Numbered from the stretch's first letter, positions 19,726 to 29,903 are shown. The stretch is DNA of 64,000 nucleotides from Pseudomonas lundensis (GCF_002269125.1 NZ_NQKI01000002.1:186001-250000), one strand, 5' to 3'. Numbers and translations are program-made. The notes: generated from the letters alone by a model not told the origin.

Positions 19726-20379
19726 ATGAGTAATCGCGTCGTTATGGTCGGTGGTAGTCTTCTTTCATTTGTTGACGGATTTTCGCCCCAAGAACAACAG
19801 GATATTATGGACAGCCTTGCACTTGCTCAATACAGTGCAGACAAGAACGTAAAGCCGAACAGTCCACTTACGGACTGGTTCGACTTGTTCTGTGATAGCT
19901 TGCTGGATGTTGGGTGGGAGGTCGATGAAGAGGTACTATCCCTCGGTCCGAAGAAGGAGGGCGTATTTTTTAGTCTTGAAGAGGCTGTTTTAGCAGGTCT
20001 TACACATGTTGAGCAAGCATCACTTCACGCTGCACTTAAACACTCTATTGAGGCGTTGAAGCTGGATGAGGCTTCTCAAGAAATGTTTGAAAGCCGTAAT
20101 CGCAAGCACTTAATGTCTCATTACCAGTTTGTTCCTTGCGAGCCTCGAAACGAATTCGGGAGTTATATGTTCGTAAGCGGGATGAGGGTTACAACGCACT
20201 TCGAACTCGATAATATTTTTTTCAACAATAAAAAAATTAAGACGGATGCTGCTTTGGATGTACAAACAGCCTCGGGAGGATTTTATTTGAAGACTGAAGC
20301 CTATGACCCATACCGGGAAACTGTTCTGCAAAAGTTGAGTGAAATTGGCGATGACTTTTTTAGAAACCTGAAGCATTAA
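19726..20379 (+). CDS. uncharacterised protein, island paralog 3
   Basis: 217-residue protein of unknown function, ATG with AAGGA nine bases upstream. It aligns without gaps at key points with paralog 1: DG at 17-18, DIMDSLALAQYSADK, Trp51, Gly-Trp at 63-64, YQFVPC with Cys138, Tyr193 and FF at 211-212. The Trp-to-Trp distance is 13 and the Tyr-to-FF distance is 18 in both. It lies 141 bases after paralog 2; that gap contains a small inverted repeat TTGCCG...CGGCAA and may hold its own promoter. Codon use is AT-rich. Confidence 0.8.
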   Translation: MSNRVVMVGGSLLSFVDGFSPQEQQDIMDSLALAQYSADKNVKPNSPLTDWFDLFCDSLLDVGWEVDEEVLSLGPKKEGVFFSLEEAVLAGLTHVEQASLHAALKHSIEALKLDEASQEMFESRNRKHLMSHYQFVPCEPRNEFGSYMFVSGMRVTTHFELDNIFFNNKKIKTDAALDVQTASGGFYLKTEAYDPYRETVLQKLSEIGDDFFRNLKH

Positions 20380-20416
20380 GGCGTCAGCTACGTTGTGCAG
20401 AGCAATGAGTAAGCGC

Positions 20417-21013
20417 TCAAGGCACCAGATACCCTTTAACCCCGGTAAAGATGATCTGTGCTGCGAGCGCGCATACGAATAGACCCATCAAACGGCTGAC
20501 AATCTGCAGCCCCTGTTCCCCCAGAATGCGTTCAATCCGGTTAGACAGATACAGCACGATTCCGACTGTGAGGCTGGCCAGCGCGATGCTGGTAATTGCC
20601 ATGAGTTTGTCGTCCCAGTGCGGCTGGGTAATCCCCATCACCAATAATGCACCGATCGTCCCCGGGCCGACCGTCAATGGAATGGTGAGTGGAACGATGG
20701 TGACGTCCTGCTGCACGTTGTCTGTCTGCACTGCCGACTTGCCTTGAGCCATGCCCAGTGCCGAGATGAACAATACACTGCCGGCACCGATGCGGAACGC
20801 ATCAACCGTGATCCCGAAGACGTTGAATATCGTGCGCCCGAACAGGTACAGCAACACGCTGGAGATCAGGGTTGCCAGAGCGACTTTCCAGGCCAGACGG
20901 CGACGTTCCTTGTTCGAGTAACCCCGCGTCAGGCTGATAAAGCACGACAGCACGAAGAACGGGCTGTAGAGCACCAGCATCTTCAAATACACACTGAACA
21001 GTATATGGAGCAT
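20417..21013 (-). CDS. MarC-family inner-membrane protein
   Basis: 198-residue protein with about six hydrophobic segments (for example LVLYSPFFVLSCFISL, ATLISSVLLYLFG, AGSVLFISALGMAQG, MGLFVCALAAQIIFTGV). It carries the MarC/YchE-type VPLTIPLTVGPGTIGALLV motif. The family is probably a set of transporters or membrane-stress proteins, with no proven substrate. The start has only a weak GAG upstream. It lies next to retS as in related genomes, 72 bases after the retS stop. Confidence 0.88.
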   Translation of the reverse strand: MLHILFSVYLKMLVLYSPFFVLSCFISLTRGYSNKERRRLAWKVALATLISSVLLYLFGRTIFNVFGITVDAFRIGAGSVLFISALGMAQGKSAVQTDNVQQDVTIVPLTIPLTVGPGTIGALLVMGITQPHWDDKLMAITSIALASLTVGIVLYLSNRIERILGEQGLQIVSRLMGLFVCALAAQIIFTGVKGYLVP

Positions 21014-21085
21014 GGTATGGGCTCACATCGAGGGAAGGCGCCGAAAGTCTATCAGGCGGTTGGAAATCTGTCGGCAAACTCACCC

Positions 21086-23872
21086 TTAATGTAGCGAGGG
21101 CGATTGTTCCTGAGATTGACGCAGCTCACGTTGTGCAACCCAATATTCGACCAGTTCGCGCAGTTGCGAAAGTTCCACCGGTTTGGCCATATGACCGTCC
21201 ATGCCAGCCTGACGGGCGCGATCTTTATGTTCGGTCAGGATGTGAGCGGTCAATGCCACAACGGGCGTGCGTACCCGTTGGTTGCTGACTTCCCACGCCC
21301 GCAATTGTTCAGTGGCCGAGAAGCCATCCAGCACCGGCATTTCGCAATCCATGAGCACCAGATCATAGCGTTCGGCCTTCATGGCTTTCAGTGCCTCGGC
21401 GCCATTGCAGGCAGTGTCGGGTTGCAAATTGAGTTTGCCGAGCATGCCGCGAATCACTTTGGTGGAAATGTTGTTGTCCTCAGCCACCAGGATCCGGAAG
21501 TCACTTGGAACGGTGGTGGGCGACGTGGGCTTGCCCGGCACGGGTTTACTGAGGGCCTGACCTTTATTGCGTTGGCTGAGCTCATCGGCCAACGTTGTTT
21601 TCAGGGTGTAACCGGCCACTGGTTTTGCCAGGATGCGTTTGATCCCGCAGTTTCGCGCAATGATTTTGCTCGGCGCATTACTGATGCCTGTGAGCATGAC
21701 CAGCAGAATGTCGTGATTGAGGCTCGGGTCTTCCTTGATCTTGGCCGCCAACTGCATTCCCGTCATGCCCGGCATGTTCTGGTCGAGCAAGACGATATCG
21801 AAATAGTCACGCAAGTGAGCCTTGGTCCGCAGCAGTGCCAGGGCTTCTTTGCCAGACGCTGCGGCATTGACGTTCAAACCCCAAGCGGTGCATTGCTGCA
21901 CCAATACTTTGCGGCAGGTGTCGTTGTCGTCGACCACCAGCACGCGTGCGCCCTTGAGCGGGCTGTCGAGGTCCGAGGTCTGGTGTTCCAGGTGCTGAGG
22001 GTCCAGCGGCAAGGTCATCCACAGGCTGCTGCCTTTGCTCTGGCCGGGTTTGATGCCGAACTCGCCGCCCATCAGCATGATCAATTGCCGTGCAATCACC
22101 AGCCCCAGATGCCCGCCAAGACGTGTGGCGGCGAGGAAGTTCTTGCTGTGTAACTCCGCGTGCAGCAGGGCGTCGCGTTCCTGCTCATCCATGGGCTGGC
22201 CAGAATCTTGAACGGTGATGCGCAGGCGTGGCGGGTCGCTTCGTTCTTCGAGTGCCACAACGATGAGGATTTCGCCTTCGTCGGTCTTCTTTAGCGCGCT
22301 TTCGAGCAGGCTCAGTAACGTCTGGCGCAAGCGGGTAGGGTCGCCGCTGATGACACGCGGCACTTGCGGCTGAATAAAACTGATGAGTTCAACGTTCTGC
22401 TGCTCAGCTTTGGTGCGGAAAATGCTCAGGCAGTCATCAATCAGGGCATTGAGGTCAAACTGCACGTCATCCAGCTCGATTTGCCCGGACTCCAGCTTGG
22501 AGATGTCGAGGATCTCGTTAATCAGCGTCAGCAGCTCGTTGCCAGCGCTGTGAATGGTTTGCACGTAGTCACGCTGTTTGACGGACAGCGGCGTACCCAG
22601 CAGCAGCTCGGTCATGCCCAGCACGCCGTTCATCGGGGTGCGGATCTCATGGCTGATCTTGGCCAGAAACTCGGCCTTGGCATTGACTTCGGCGTTACTG
22701 GCCGCCAGTTCGCGACTGATGCTGAATGCGTCTTCAGTGATGCTTCGATTGCGCTCACTCAACGCCAGGCTCATCAGGAAGCCGCTGACGCAGACGATAA
22801 ACATCAACGCCATGACCAACTCTTGCGGTGCGATCAGGGTCAGGCCCAGCAGGGCGGGCAGAATCACCAATGTGCCGAGATTGAAAATGGCAATGGCCAC
22901 CACGAACAGGCGTGCCGGGCGATAGCCTTTTTGCAGGTGATAGACCGACACCAACAAGATGCTCAGGCTCGCCAGGGCGACCAGGACGTAGGTCATTACG
23001 TTCAGGGGCAAGCCGTCGATGAACAGTAACAGCAGGCCGCCGAGGGCGATGATGAGGATGTCGGCCAGCAGTAGCCTGTTGATCGGATGCGGGCCGCGGG
23101 ACGAGAAAAAACTGTAGGCGAACATCAGCCCGCAAGGCGCTGTCAGCAGAAGCGCCAGATAAGCGCCGGAGGTTTGCGCGCCATGCCACTCGGGCAGCCA
23201 GGGTCCTAGCAGGTTCAGGAACAGCGCGGAACTGGTGAGCAGCAGCCCTTCACAGATTGCCAGCCACAGGCTGCTGATCGAGCGGGTGAACGCAAAGCGT
23301 GTGAGGTTGTGCAGTATCAGCATCAGCAGGCAACCGAGCATCAAGCCGTACATCAAGGGCTTACCTTGATTGGCCGCCAGCATGACAGCCGTGTCGAGGG
23401 TGATGTACGGGCGCAACTGATGGTCGGAAACCAGCCGTAAGTAGACGTCGAGCGTACGGCTGCTCTGGGGCAGCGGCAGCATGTAGTCGCTGCTTGGCAA
23501 GGGTTTGTCGGCTTGGGTCAGGCTGTTGCCGGCGGTGACTTCTTCGATCAGTTTCTGATCGTCGAGCACATACAGGTCCAGCCGGGACACATCGGGCGCA
23601 AATACCCTCAGGATTTGTTCGTGTTTGTCCGGCACCAGCCGGAACCGCAGCCACAGTGCTTCGCCCGGCTCAGCGGCTTTAAGCTGATCGAGTTCGATGG
23701 GGCTGAATTGAGTGGCAAATCGTGGCGAATGTACATCGCTGATTTGCAGGGTGCCCTGGGGATCTGACAGCACTGACCAATTGCTGCCCTGAGCAGCATG
23801 TGCCGGCAGTAAAACAAGTAAAACGGTCAATAAACTGACAAAAAAACCAGTGGCGATCCTGAGCCAGCGCAC
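21086..23872 (-). CDS. retS: hybrid sensor kinase RetS
   Basis: 928 residues. Domains in order: signal peptide; periplasmic 7TMR-DISMED2 sensor (about 30-165); seven membrane segments (about 175-375); HisKA with KISHEIRTPMNG (His408); a histidine-kinase ATPase lobe; receiver 1 (VLVVDDND...VLLDQNMPGMTG); and receiver 2 (ILVAEDNN...VLMDCEMPVLDG). In P. aeruginosa RetS lowers RsmY/Z small RNAs by binding the GacS kinase, favouring acute over biofilm life. The ATP lobe here is degenerate: the N-box asparagines are replaced (Ser521, Ser525), and the G1 and G2 boxes read DSGQPM and LGGHLGL. The GTG start has AGGG upstream. Position beside purD supports the name. Confidence 0.93.
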   Translation of the reverse strand: MRWLRIATGFFVSLLTVLLVLLPAHAAQGSNWSVLSDPQGTLQISDVHSPRFATQFSPIELDQLKAAEPGEALWLRFRLVPDKHEQILRVFAPDVSRLDLYVLDDQKLIEEVTAGNSLTQADKPLPSSDYMLPLPQSSRTLDVYLRLVSDHQLRPYITLDTAVMLAANQGKPLMYGLMLGCLLMLILHNLTRFAFTRSISSLWLAICEGLLLTSSALFLNLLGPWLPEWHGAQTSGAYLALLLTAPCGLMFAYSFFSSRGPHPINRLLLADILIIALGGLLLLFIDGLPLNVMTYVLVALASLSILLVSVYHLQKGYRPARLFVVAIAIFNLGTLVILPALLGLTLIAPQELVMALMFIVCVSGFLMSLALSERNRSITEDAFSISRELAASNAEVNAKAEFLAKISHEIRTPMNGVLGMTELLLGTPLSVKQRDYVQTIHSAGNELLTLINEILDISKLESGQIELDDVQFDLNALIDDCLSIFRTKAEQQNVELISFIQPQVPRVISGDPTRLRQTLLSLLESALKKTDEGEILIVVALEERSDPPRLRITVQDSGQPMDEQERDALLHAELHSKNFLAATRLGGHLGLVIARQLIMLMGGEFGIKPGQSKGSSLWMTLPLDPQHLEHQTSDLDSPLKGARVLVVDDNDTCRKVLVQQCTAWGLNVNAAASGKEALALLRTKAHLRDYFDIVLLDQNMPGMTGMQLAAKIKEDPSLNHDILLVMLTGISNAPSKIIARNCGIKRILAKPVAGYTLKTTLADELSQRNKGQALSKPVPGKPTSPTTVPSDFRILVAEDNNISTKVIRGMLGKLNLQPDTACNGAEALKAMKAERYDLVLMDCEMPVLDGFSATEQLRAWEVSNQRVRTPVVALTAHILTEHKDRARQAGMDGHMAKPVELSQLRELVEYWVAQRELRQSQEQSPSLH

Positions 23873-23930
23873 GGCGAAATCCCTTCGTAGAGTAAAGCCT
23901 AAAGATAACTATGCGCGGCGCAGGAACAGT

Positions 23931-23957
23931 TAGGCAAGGGTGAGATGCCCTTGCCTA
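23931..23957 (-). terminator. stem-loop after purD
   Basis: Perfect ten-base inverted repeat (TAGGCAAGGG at 23931-23940, CCCTTGCCTA at 23948-23957) with a seven-base loop, 14 bases beyond the purD stop on the minus strand. No T-run follows. It probably limits read-through from purD into retS. Confidence 0.55.
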
Positions 23958-23971
23958 TCCATATGGATTGC

Positions 23972-25270
23972 TTATTCCGTACGGTCGCCACGTTCGCGTG
24001 CAATTGCACGATAACCAATGTCATTACGGTAGAAACAGCCATCCCATTCGATGGCTTTGGCCAGCGCGTAAGCGTGCTGCTGGGCCGCTTCCACGGTGTC
24101 GCCCATGGCCGTTGCACACAGTACACGACCACCGGCTGTGACCACTTCGTGCGCAGCATTCAACGCCGTACCGGCATGGAATACCTTGCCTTCAAGCTTC
24201 GCCGCAGCGTCCAGACCGTGAATCACCGCCCCTTTAGCGTAGTCGCCCGGGTAACCGCCGGCTGCCAGGACAATGCCCAGACTTGGACGCGGGTCCCATT
24301 GCGCTTCAACCTTGTCCAGTGCCTGAGCCAGGGCTGCTTCGATCAGCAACACCAGGCTCGACTGCAGACGCAGCATCACCGGTTGGGTTTCTGGGTCGCC
24401 AAAACGGCAATTGAATTCGATGACCTTAGGGTTGCCAGCTTTGTCGATCATCAGGCCTGCATACAGGAAGCCAGTGTAGACATTGCCTTCTTCGGCCATG
24501 CCGCGAACGGTCGGCCAGATCACCTGATCCATCACGCGCTGGTGAACCTCGGCGGTCACCACCGGAGCAGGCGAGTACGCGCCCATGCCACCGGTGTTCG
24601 GGCCAGTGTCCGCATCGCCAACGCGCTTGTGGTCCTGGCTGGTTGCCATAGGCAATACGTTCTTGCCGTCGACCATCACGATGAAACTGGCTTCCTCGCC
24701 GTCGAGGAACTCTTCGATTACCACACGCGAACCCGCTTCGCCAAAGGCGTTGCCGGCCAACATGTCGCGCACGGCGTCTTCGGCTTCGGCCAGGGTCATG
24801 GCCACGATCACGCCTTTGCCTGCAGCCAGGCCGTCGGCCTTGATCACGATCGGCGCGCCGACTTTTTGCAGATAGGCCAGCGCCGGTTCGATTTCGGTGA
24901 AGTTCTGGTAATCGGCGGTCGGGATCTTGTGACGCGCCAGGAAATCCTTGGTGAACGCCTTGGAGCCTTCCAGCTGTGCCGCGCCTGCGGTAGGGCCAAA
25001 GCAGTCCAGGCCACGGGAGCGGAACAGATCGACCACGCCTGCCACCAGCGGCACTTCCGGGCCCACGATGGTCAGGGAAACGTTCTTCTCGGCAAAGTCG
25101 GCCAGTTGCTCAAGGGCCAGCACGTCGATGGCGACGTTTTCGCACTTGGCTTCAATGGCTGTACCGGCATTGCCCGGGGCTACGAACACTTTTGCAACGC
25201 GTGGGTCCTGAGCGACTTTCCAGGCCAGTGCGTGTTCGCGGCCACCGCTGCCAATGATCAAAACATTCAT
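23972..25270 (-). CDS. purD: phosphoribosylamine-glycine ligase
   Basis: ATP-grasp enzyme joining glycine to 5-phosphoribosylamine, second step of purine synthesis. Length 432 is standard. Seen are MNVLIIGSGGREHALAWK, the ATP-grasp core IVIKADGLAAGKGVIVA, HKRVGDADTGPNTGGMGAYS and VIEFNCRFGDPETQPVMLRL. GAGG eight bases before the ATG supports the start. It lies 188 bases after purH in the same direction. Confidence 0.97.
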   Translation of the reverse strand: MNVLIIGSGGREHALAWKVAQDPRVAKVFVAPGNAGTAIEAKCENVAIDVLALEQLADFAEKNVSLTIVGPEVPLVAGVVDLFRSRGLDCFGPTAGAAQLEGSKAFTKDFLARHKIPTADYQNFTEIEPALAYLQKVGAPIVIKADGLAAGKGVIVAMTLAEAEDAVRDMLAGNAFGEAGSRVVIEEFLDGEEASFIVMVDGKNVLPMATSQDHKRVGDADTGPNTGGMGAYSPAPVVTAEVHQRVMDQVIWPTVRGMAEEGNVYTGFLYAGLMIDKAGNPKVIEFNCRFGDPETQPVMLRLQSSLVLLIEAALAQALDKVEAQWDPRPSLGIVLAAGGYPGDYAKGAVIHGLDAAAKLEGKVFHAGTALNAAHEVVTAGGRVLCATAMGDTVEAAQQHAYALAKAIEWDGCFYRNDIGYRAIARERGDRTE

Positions 25271-25458
25271 TTCAAAAACCTCGGATGACGCTGAATTCTA
25301 ATGAGAGCCCAAAACGCTTGACGCTTCAGGAGCCCGTACTGAGACCGGTCGATGCAGGCGGAGTCGACCTTGGTGAGCGCAGTCGCCTATTGGCAATACA
25401 CATCATCGAGGTCGGCCCCTGCGCAGCAGAGGCCGGGTTCAGAACGGTCGTCGCCTAA

Positions 25459-27066
25459 TTAATGACGGAAATGGCGCATGCCGGTGAACACCATGGCAAT
25501 ACCGGCTTCATCAGCCGCGGCGATGACTTCGTTGTCGCGCATCGAACCGCCTGGCTGGATCACCGCAGTAATGCCGGCTTTGGCTGCATTGTCGATGCCG
25601 TCACGGAACGGGAAGAACGCGTCCGAGGCCATGACCGCGCCCTGAACCTGCAAACCTGCGTGCTCGGCCTTGATGGCTGCAATGCGTGCCGAGTTGACGC
25701 GGCTCATCTGGCCAGCGCCCACGCCGATGGTCTGACGGCCCTTGGCGTAGACAATGGCATTGGACTTCACGTATTTGGCCACTTTCCAGGCAAAGATCAG
25801 GTCGTGGATCTCTTGTTCGGTCGGTGCGCGTTGGGTCACGACTTTCAGGTCTTCGCTGCCGATCATCTCGATGTCGCGACTTTGAACCAGCAGACCACCA
25901 TTCACACGCTTGAAGTCCCACGCCGGGGCGCGGTTCTCGCTCCACTGGCCGCAAGCCAGCAGGCGCACGTTGGCTTTGGCGGCCACGATGGCGCGGGCTT
26001 CTTCGCTGACGGACGGGGCGATGATGACTTCAACGAACTGACGCTCAACGATGGCTTTGGCCGTTTCGGCGTCCAGCTCGCGGTTGAAGGCGATAATGCC
26101 GCCGAACGCAGACTCGGTATCTGTGGCGTAGGCCAGTTCGTAAGCCTGACGGATGCCGCCTTCGGCGTCCGGGCTTACGGCAACGCCACACGGGTTGGCG
26201 TGCTTGACGATCACGCAGGCTGGTTTGACGAAACTCTTCACGCATTCCAGCGCAGCGTCGGTATCGGCCACGTTGTTGAACGACAGCTCTTTGCCTTGCA
26301 GCTGGGTAGCCGTGGCGATGCTGACTTCGGCCGGTTTGGCCTCCACGTAGAACGCCGCTTTCTGGTGCGGGTTCTCGCCGTAGCGCATTTCCTGCGCTTT
26401 GATGAACTGGCTGTTGAAGGTACGCGGGAACTGGCCGCGGTCTTCGGTGCTCAGGGTGTCAGCCGTCTGGTTTATGGTGCCCAAATAGTTGGCGATCATG
26501 CCGTCGTAGGCCGCCGTGTGTTCGAACGCCTTGAGCATCAGGTCGAAGCGCTGGGCGTACGTCAGGCCGCCGGCCTTGAGGTTTTCCAGCACATTGGCGT
26601 AATCGCTGGCATTGACCACGATGGCGACGTCTTTGTGGTTCTTGGCCGCAGAACGCACCATGGTCGGGCCGCCAATGTCGATGTTCTCGATGGCGGTCGG
26701 CAGGTCGCAACCGGGCTTGTTGATCGTTGCTTCGAAGGGGTAGAGGTTGACCGCAACCAGATCGATCGGCTTGATGCCGTGCTCGTTCATGATGTCATCG
26801 TCAATACCGCGACGGCCCAGGATGCCGCCGTGGATTTTCGGGTGCAGGGTTTTCACCCGGCCGTCCATCATTTCCGCGAAGCCGGTGTAATCGGCGACTT
26901 CAACTGCGGCCACACCGTTGTCTTGCAACAACTTGAATGTACCGCCAGTGGACAGGATCTCGACGCCGAGGGCTTCCAGTTCACGGGCGAAATCAAGGAT
27001 TCCGGTTTTGTCGGAAACGCTGATTAGAGCGCGGCGGATCGGCAGGCGGGTAGTCTGATCGGTCAT
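25459..27066 (-). CDS. purH: AICAR transformylase/IMP cyclohydrolase
   Basis: Bifunctional enzyme for the last two steps of IMP synthesis; 535 residues, standard length. The N-terminal cyclohydrolase shows [15 protein letters not shown] and [16 protein letters not shown]. The C-terminal transformylase shows [23 protein letters not shown] and the ending [12 protein letters not shown] at 27066 gives the family N-terminus ([15 protein letters not shown]) with GGA upstream; the frame continues to 27099. It is transcribed with fis upstream, as in other pseudomonads. Confidence 0.97.
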   Translation of the reverse strand: MTDQTTRLPIRRALISVSDKTGILDFARELEALGVEILSTGGTFKLLQDNGVAAVEVADYTGFAEMMDGRVKTLHPKIHGGILGRRGIDDDIMNEHGIKPIDLVAVNLYPFEATINKPGCDLPTAIENIDIGGPTMVRSAAKNHKDVAIVVNASDYANVLENLKAGGLTYAQRFDLMLKAFEHTAAYDGMIANYLGTINQTADTLSTEDRGQFPRTFNSQFIKAQEMRYGENPHQKAAFYVEAKPAEVSIATATQLQGKELSFNNVADTDAALECVKSFVKPACVIVKHANPCGVAVSPDAEGGIRQAYELAYATDTESAFGGIIAFNRELDAETAKAIVERQFVEVIIAPSVSEEARAIVAAKANVRLLACGQWSENRAPAWDFKRVNGGLLVQSRDIEMIGSEDLKVVTQRAPTEQEIHDLIFAWKVAKYVKSNAIVYAKGRQTIGVGAGQMSRVNSARIAAIKAEHAGLQVQGAVMASDAFFPFRDGIDNAAKAGITAVIQPGGSMRDNEVIAAADEAGIAMVFTGMRHFRH

Positions 27067-27147
27067 CTCGATTTCCATCAAAAGCAAAGGAGTCAGCAAA
27101 AAAGGCGGCCCGTTTTACGAGGACGCCTTTCAGGTTTGATTGAATGC

Positions 27148-27468
27148 TTACAGCAGATCGTACTGTTTGAGTTTCTTGCGCAGGGTGCCGCGATTGAGCC
27201 CCAGCATCTCGGAAGCCTTGGTCTGGTTGCCCTTGACGTAGTTCATGACGCATTCGAGCAAGGGGGCCTCGACTTCGGAAAGAACCAGGTTGTACACGTC
27301 CGTGACTTCAGCGCCCTCCAGGTGGGCGAAATAGTTGTGCAGCGCCTTTTCGACACTCCCGCGAAGGGTCTGGCCTTCTTCGCTCGGTGTATTGAGGTGC
27401 TGTTTCAAATTGACGTTGTCGCTCACGGGCGTTGTTCCACTCACTAATGTCTCGGTCATCATCGTCAT
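27148..27468 (-). CDS. fis: Fis DNA-binding protein
   Basis: Nucleoid-associated DNA-bending protein of 106 residues. The C-terminal helix-turn-helix ([30 protein letters not shown]) is the Fis/NtrC-type motif and the Pseudomonas N-terminal extension [11 protein letters not shown] is present. The ATG overlaps the stop of dusB by four bases (ATGA), the classical dusB-fis operon, so its level depends on dusB transcription. The frame extends to 27543 inside dusB but that part is not coding for Fis. Confidence 0.96.
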   Translation of the reverse strand: MTMMTETLVSGTTPVSDNVNLKQHLNTPSEEGQTLRGSVEKALHNYFAHLEGAEVTDVYNLVLSEVEAPLLECVMNYVKGNQTKASEMLGLNRGTLRKKLKQYDLL

Positions 27469-28478
27469 GCGGCCACCCATCCTTCGTCCCCTGTCCCCAG
27501 GCTCTTGTGTCGTTCGGCGAAAAACGCCTGAACGTTGGCGCATTGTGCTTCCGTATCTTCTAAACGATTGAAGTGGGCGCGAAACTCCTTGGCGCCCGGC
27601 AAGGTTGCGAGATACCAGCCGACATGCTTGCGGGCAATGCGAACGCCCAACACCTCCCCATAGAAGGCATGCAATGCGGCCAGATGCTCTAGCAGAATAC
27701 GTTCCACTTCGCTCATCTCCGGTGCCGGCAATAGCTGCCCGGTACGCAGAAAATGATCCACTTCGCGGAAAATCCAGGGCCGCCCTTGAGCCGCCCTGCC
27801 TATCAACAGTCCATCTGCGCCGGTCGCGTCGAGGACGTGACGGGCCTTGTGGGGTGAATCGATGTCGCCGTTGGCAAAGACCGGAATCGACACCGCCTGC
27901 TTGATCGCGGCGATGGTGTCGTACTCCGCTTCACCGGTGTAGAGGTCAGCACGGGTTCTGCCGTGAACCGCCAGTGCTGTGATGCCGGCCTGTTCGGCGA
28001 TTTTTGCCACGGTCAGGCCGTTTTTGTTGTCCCGGTCCCAGCCGGTACGGATCTTCAGGGTGACCGGCACATCAACCGCAGCCACGACAGCCTGCAGGAT
28101 CTCGTTCACCAATGCTTCGTCTTTCAGTAGCGCGGAGCCGGCAGCCTTGTTGCAGACCTTTTTTGCCGGGCAACCCATGTTGATATCAATGATCTGTGCG
28201 CCCAGTTCCACATTGGCCCTGGCGGCGTCTGCCAGCATGTGCGCATCACCGCCGGCGATCTGTACCGAACGGGGCTCGGGATCACCGTCGTGAATCATGC
28301 GCAGGCGCGATTTACGGCTGTTCCAGAGACTCATGTCACTGGTGACCATTTCCGAAACAACCAGGCCTGCACCCATTCGTCGACAAAGCTGACGAAAGGG
28401 CTGATCGGTGACACCCGCCATCGGGGCGAGGATCAAACCGTTGTGCAATGTATATGGGCCGATGCGTACCGCCGACAT
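27465..28478 (-). CDS. dusB: tRNA-dihydrouridine synthase B
   Basis: FMN enzyme reducing specific uridines in the tRNA D-loop; 337 residues. Seen are [17 protein letters not shown] at the N-terminus, [20 protein letters not shown] with the catalytic Cys of the family, [14 protein letters not shown] and [12 protein letters not shown] at 28478 has GGGAAG upstream and gives the usual N-terminus [11 protein letters not shown]; the open frame to 28592 is not supported. It forms an operon with fis by a four-base overlap. Confidence 0.96.
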   Translation of the reverse strand: MSAVRIGPYTLHNGLILAPMAGVTDQPFRQLCRRMGAGLVVSEMVTSDMSLWNSRKSRLRMIHDGDPEPRSVQIAGGDAHMLADAARANVELGAQIIDINMGCPAKKVCNKAAGSALLKDEALVNEILQAVVAAVDVPVTLKIRTGWDRDNKNGLTVAKIAEQAGITALAVHGRTRADLYTGEAEYDTIAAIKQAVSIPVFANGDIDSPHKARHVLDATGADGLLIGRAAQGRPWIFREVDHFLRTGQLLPAPEMSEVERILLEHLAALHAFYGEVLGVRIARKHVGWYLATLPGAKEFRAHFNRLEDTEAQCANVQAFFAERHKSLGTGDEGWVAA

Positions 28479-28673
28479 AGGACTTCCCTGTTGTGGGGCC
28501 GGATCTTGGGAGTTCGAAAAAGGGTTGGCATGATACCCGCTCTCGATGACCGGATAAAGACGCAATTGGATAAAAATTGAACAGCGGGCCAATGCAAGAG
28601 TCGCCTATGGAGGCGCTAAAAGCAGGTCGCTGTTCAGGGGGGGCTCAAGCGTTCGGCCAAAAAAGCGGGCTTT

Positions 28674-29903
28674 TCATTCCGGAGAATGGAAACTCAAGCT
28701 GTAATTCACCGCTTTTGGCCCCGGATCCAGAATATCCAGTGCCACGTGGATCGGGGTTTGAGGTGGCATTTCAGCCTTGCCCGCCATGTCCCCGCTCAGG
28801 TACTCGCCGGGTTTGAAACGACGACTGGCAATCATTTTTCCGTTGAGGTCCGCAAAACGCAGCTCCAGCAAGGGGAAAGGTTGCGAAAAGGGCGCGCGGT
28901 TATAGAGGATCGCATCGACCACCAGCGCTCCGGCAAACTCAGGGTGACTGCGCACGACCAGATTGCTGCTTTTGATGCGGTCGATGTCAACCTTGGACGG
29001 CACGGTGCAACCGAGAGTCGGGCACAGTTGCTGGAAAATCGGGCGGTATTGGTCCTGGCGGGCCAGTTCTTCAAAGTGGTAGGCAATGTATTGGCCGCCC
29101 AGCGCAGCGGCGGCCACCAATACCAGCAATAACCACAACAGGCGCTTGCCCCAGGGTGTGCGGCGTTTTTGCCAGTCGAGGTGCAGTGGATCGTCGACCA
29201 GGTTTTGCAGAACCTCTTCTCGTACCCCCGGTTCGTGCCGCTTGCGTTTGTCCTTGAGGACAGATGGCGGCGCCAATGGCTCGTCGTCATCGTCATCATC
29301 CACGGCCGACAGGTGCATCAGCGGCGGCTCCGAATCCTTATCCAGCGATAGCTGAAGGGGCGGAGTGTCATCCGGATCGTCGAGGTCCAGGGACAACGAC
29401 GGTTCGGTACGGCCAGCCTCGGCAGGCTCAACATGCGCAGGTTCTGCCTCGATGGCTTCGGCGCGCTCGGCGGCCGATTCGCTGAACAGGCTGTCCGACC
29501 ACTGGCTTTCTTCGTTGGCATCGCTGTCGCGACGTGCGCTCAGCGTATCTTGCTTGCTGGCAGAGGCCTGGCCGAAGCTTTTGCTGGGCTGAATCTCCAG
29601 CTCTTCAAGCCGGGCCAGTTCTTTGTCCAGATCCAGATGGTCGAGGTCCAGCTCAGAAGCCTGCCATTGTTTCTGGCTGATGGGCTCAGGCTGGGCAGGC
29701 GGCTCGACGGGCTGAGGCGCGGCGACAGAAACAGCGGTTTGCTGTTGCTTTTCAGCGCTCTTGTTGAGCAGTTGCTGCGCAGCATTGAACACCTGCAGGC
29801 AAGCGCCACAGCGCACCACGCCGCGGGCCATGCTCAATTGAGAATGGTTGACGCGGAAGCTGGTTTGGCAATGTGGGCACTGTGTTACGAAGCTATCGCT
29901 CAT
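28674..29903 (-). CDS. zinc-ribbon and DUF3426 membrane protein
   Basis: 409-residue protein. Residues 1-40 form an MJ0042-type zinc ribbon (TQCPHCQTSF and VRCGACLQVF, two CxxC pairs). A long acidic, low-complexity linker rich in Glu, Asp, Pro and Ser follows. Near residue 250 is one membrane segment (LLWLLLVLVAAAALGGQYIAY) and then a DUF3426 domain predicted outside the membrane. Function is unknown. It lies between prmA and dusB, the usual Pseudomonas position, with 195 bases to dusB. Confidence 0.88.
   Translation of the reverse strand: MSDSFVTQCPHCQTSFRVNHSQLSMARGVVRCGACLQVFNAAQQLLNKSAEKQQQTAVSVAAPQPVEPPAQPEPISQKQWQASELDLDHLDLDKELARLEELEIQPSKSFGQASASKQDTLSARRDSDANEESQWSDSLFSESAAERAEAIEAEPAHVEPAEAGRTEPSLSLDLDDPDDTPPLQLSLDKDSEPPLMHLSAVDDDDDDEPLAPPSVLKDKRKRHEPGVREEVLQNLVDDPLHLDWQKRRTPWGKRLLWLLLVLVAAAALGGQYIAYHFEELARQDQYRPIFQQLCPTLGCTVPSKVDIDRIKSSNLVVRSHPEFAGALVVDAILYNRAPFSQPFPLLELRFADLNGKMIASRRFKPGEYLSGDMAGKAEMPPQTPIHVALDILDPGPKAVNYSLSFHSPE

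Noticed and set aside
23945..25288. Long plus-strand open frame opposite purD, with similar long frames opposite purH, accC and speA
   Set aside because: Each lies antisense to a strongly conserved enzyme and arises from high-GC codon bias.
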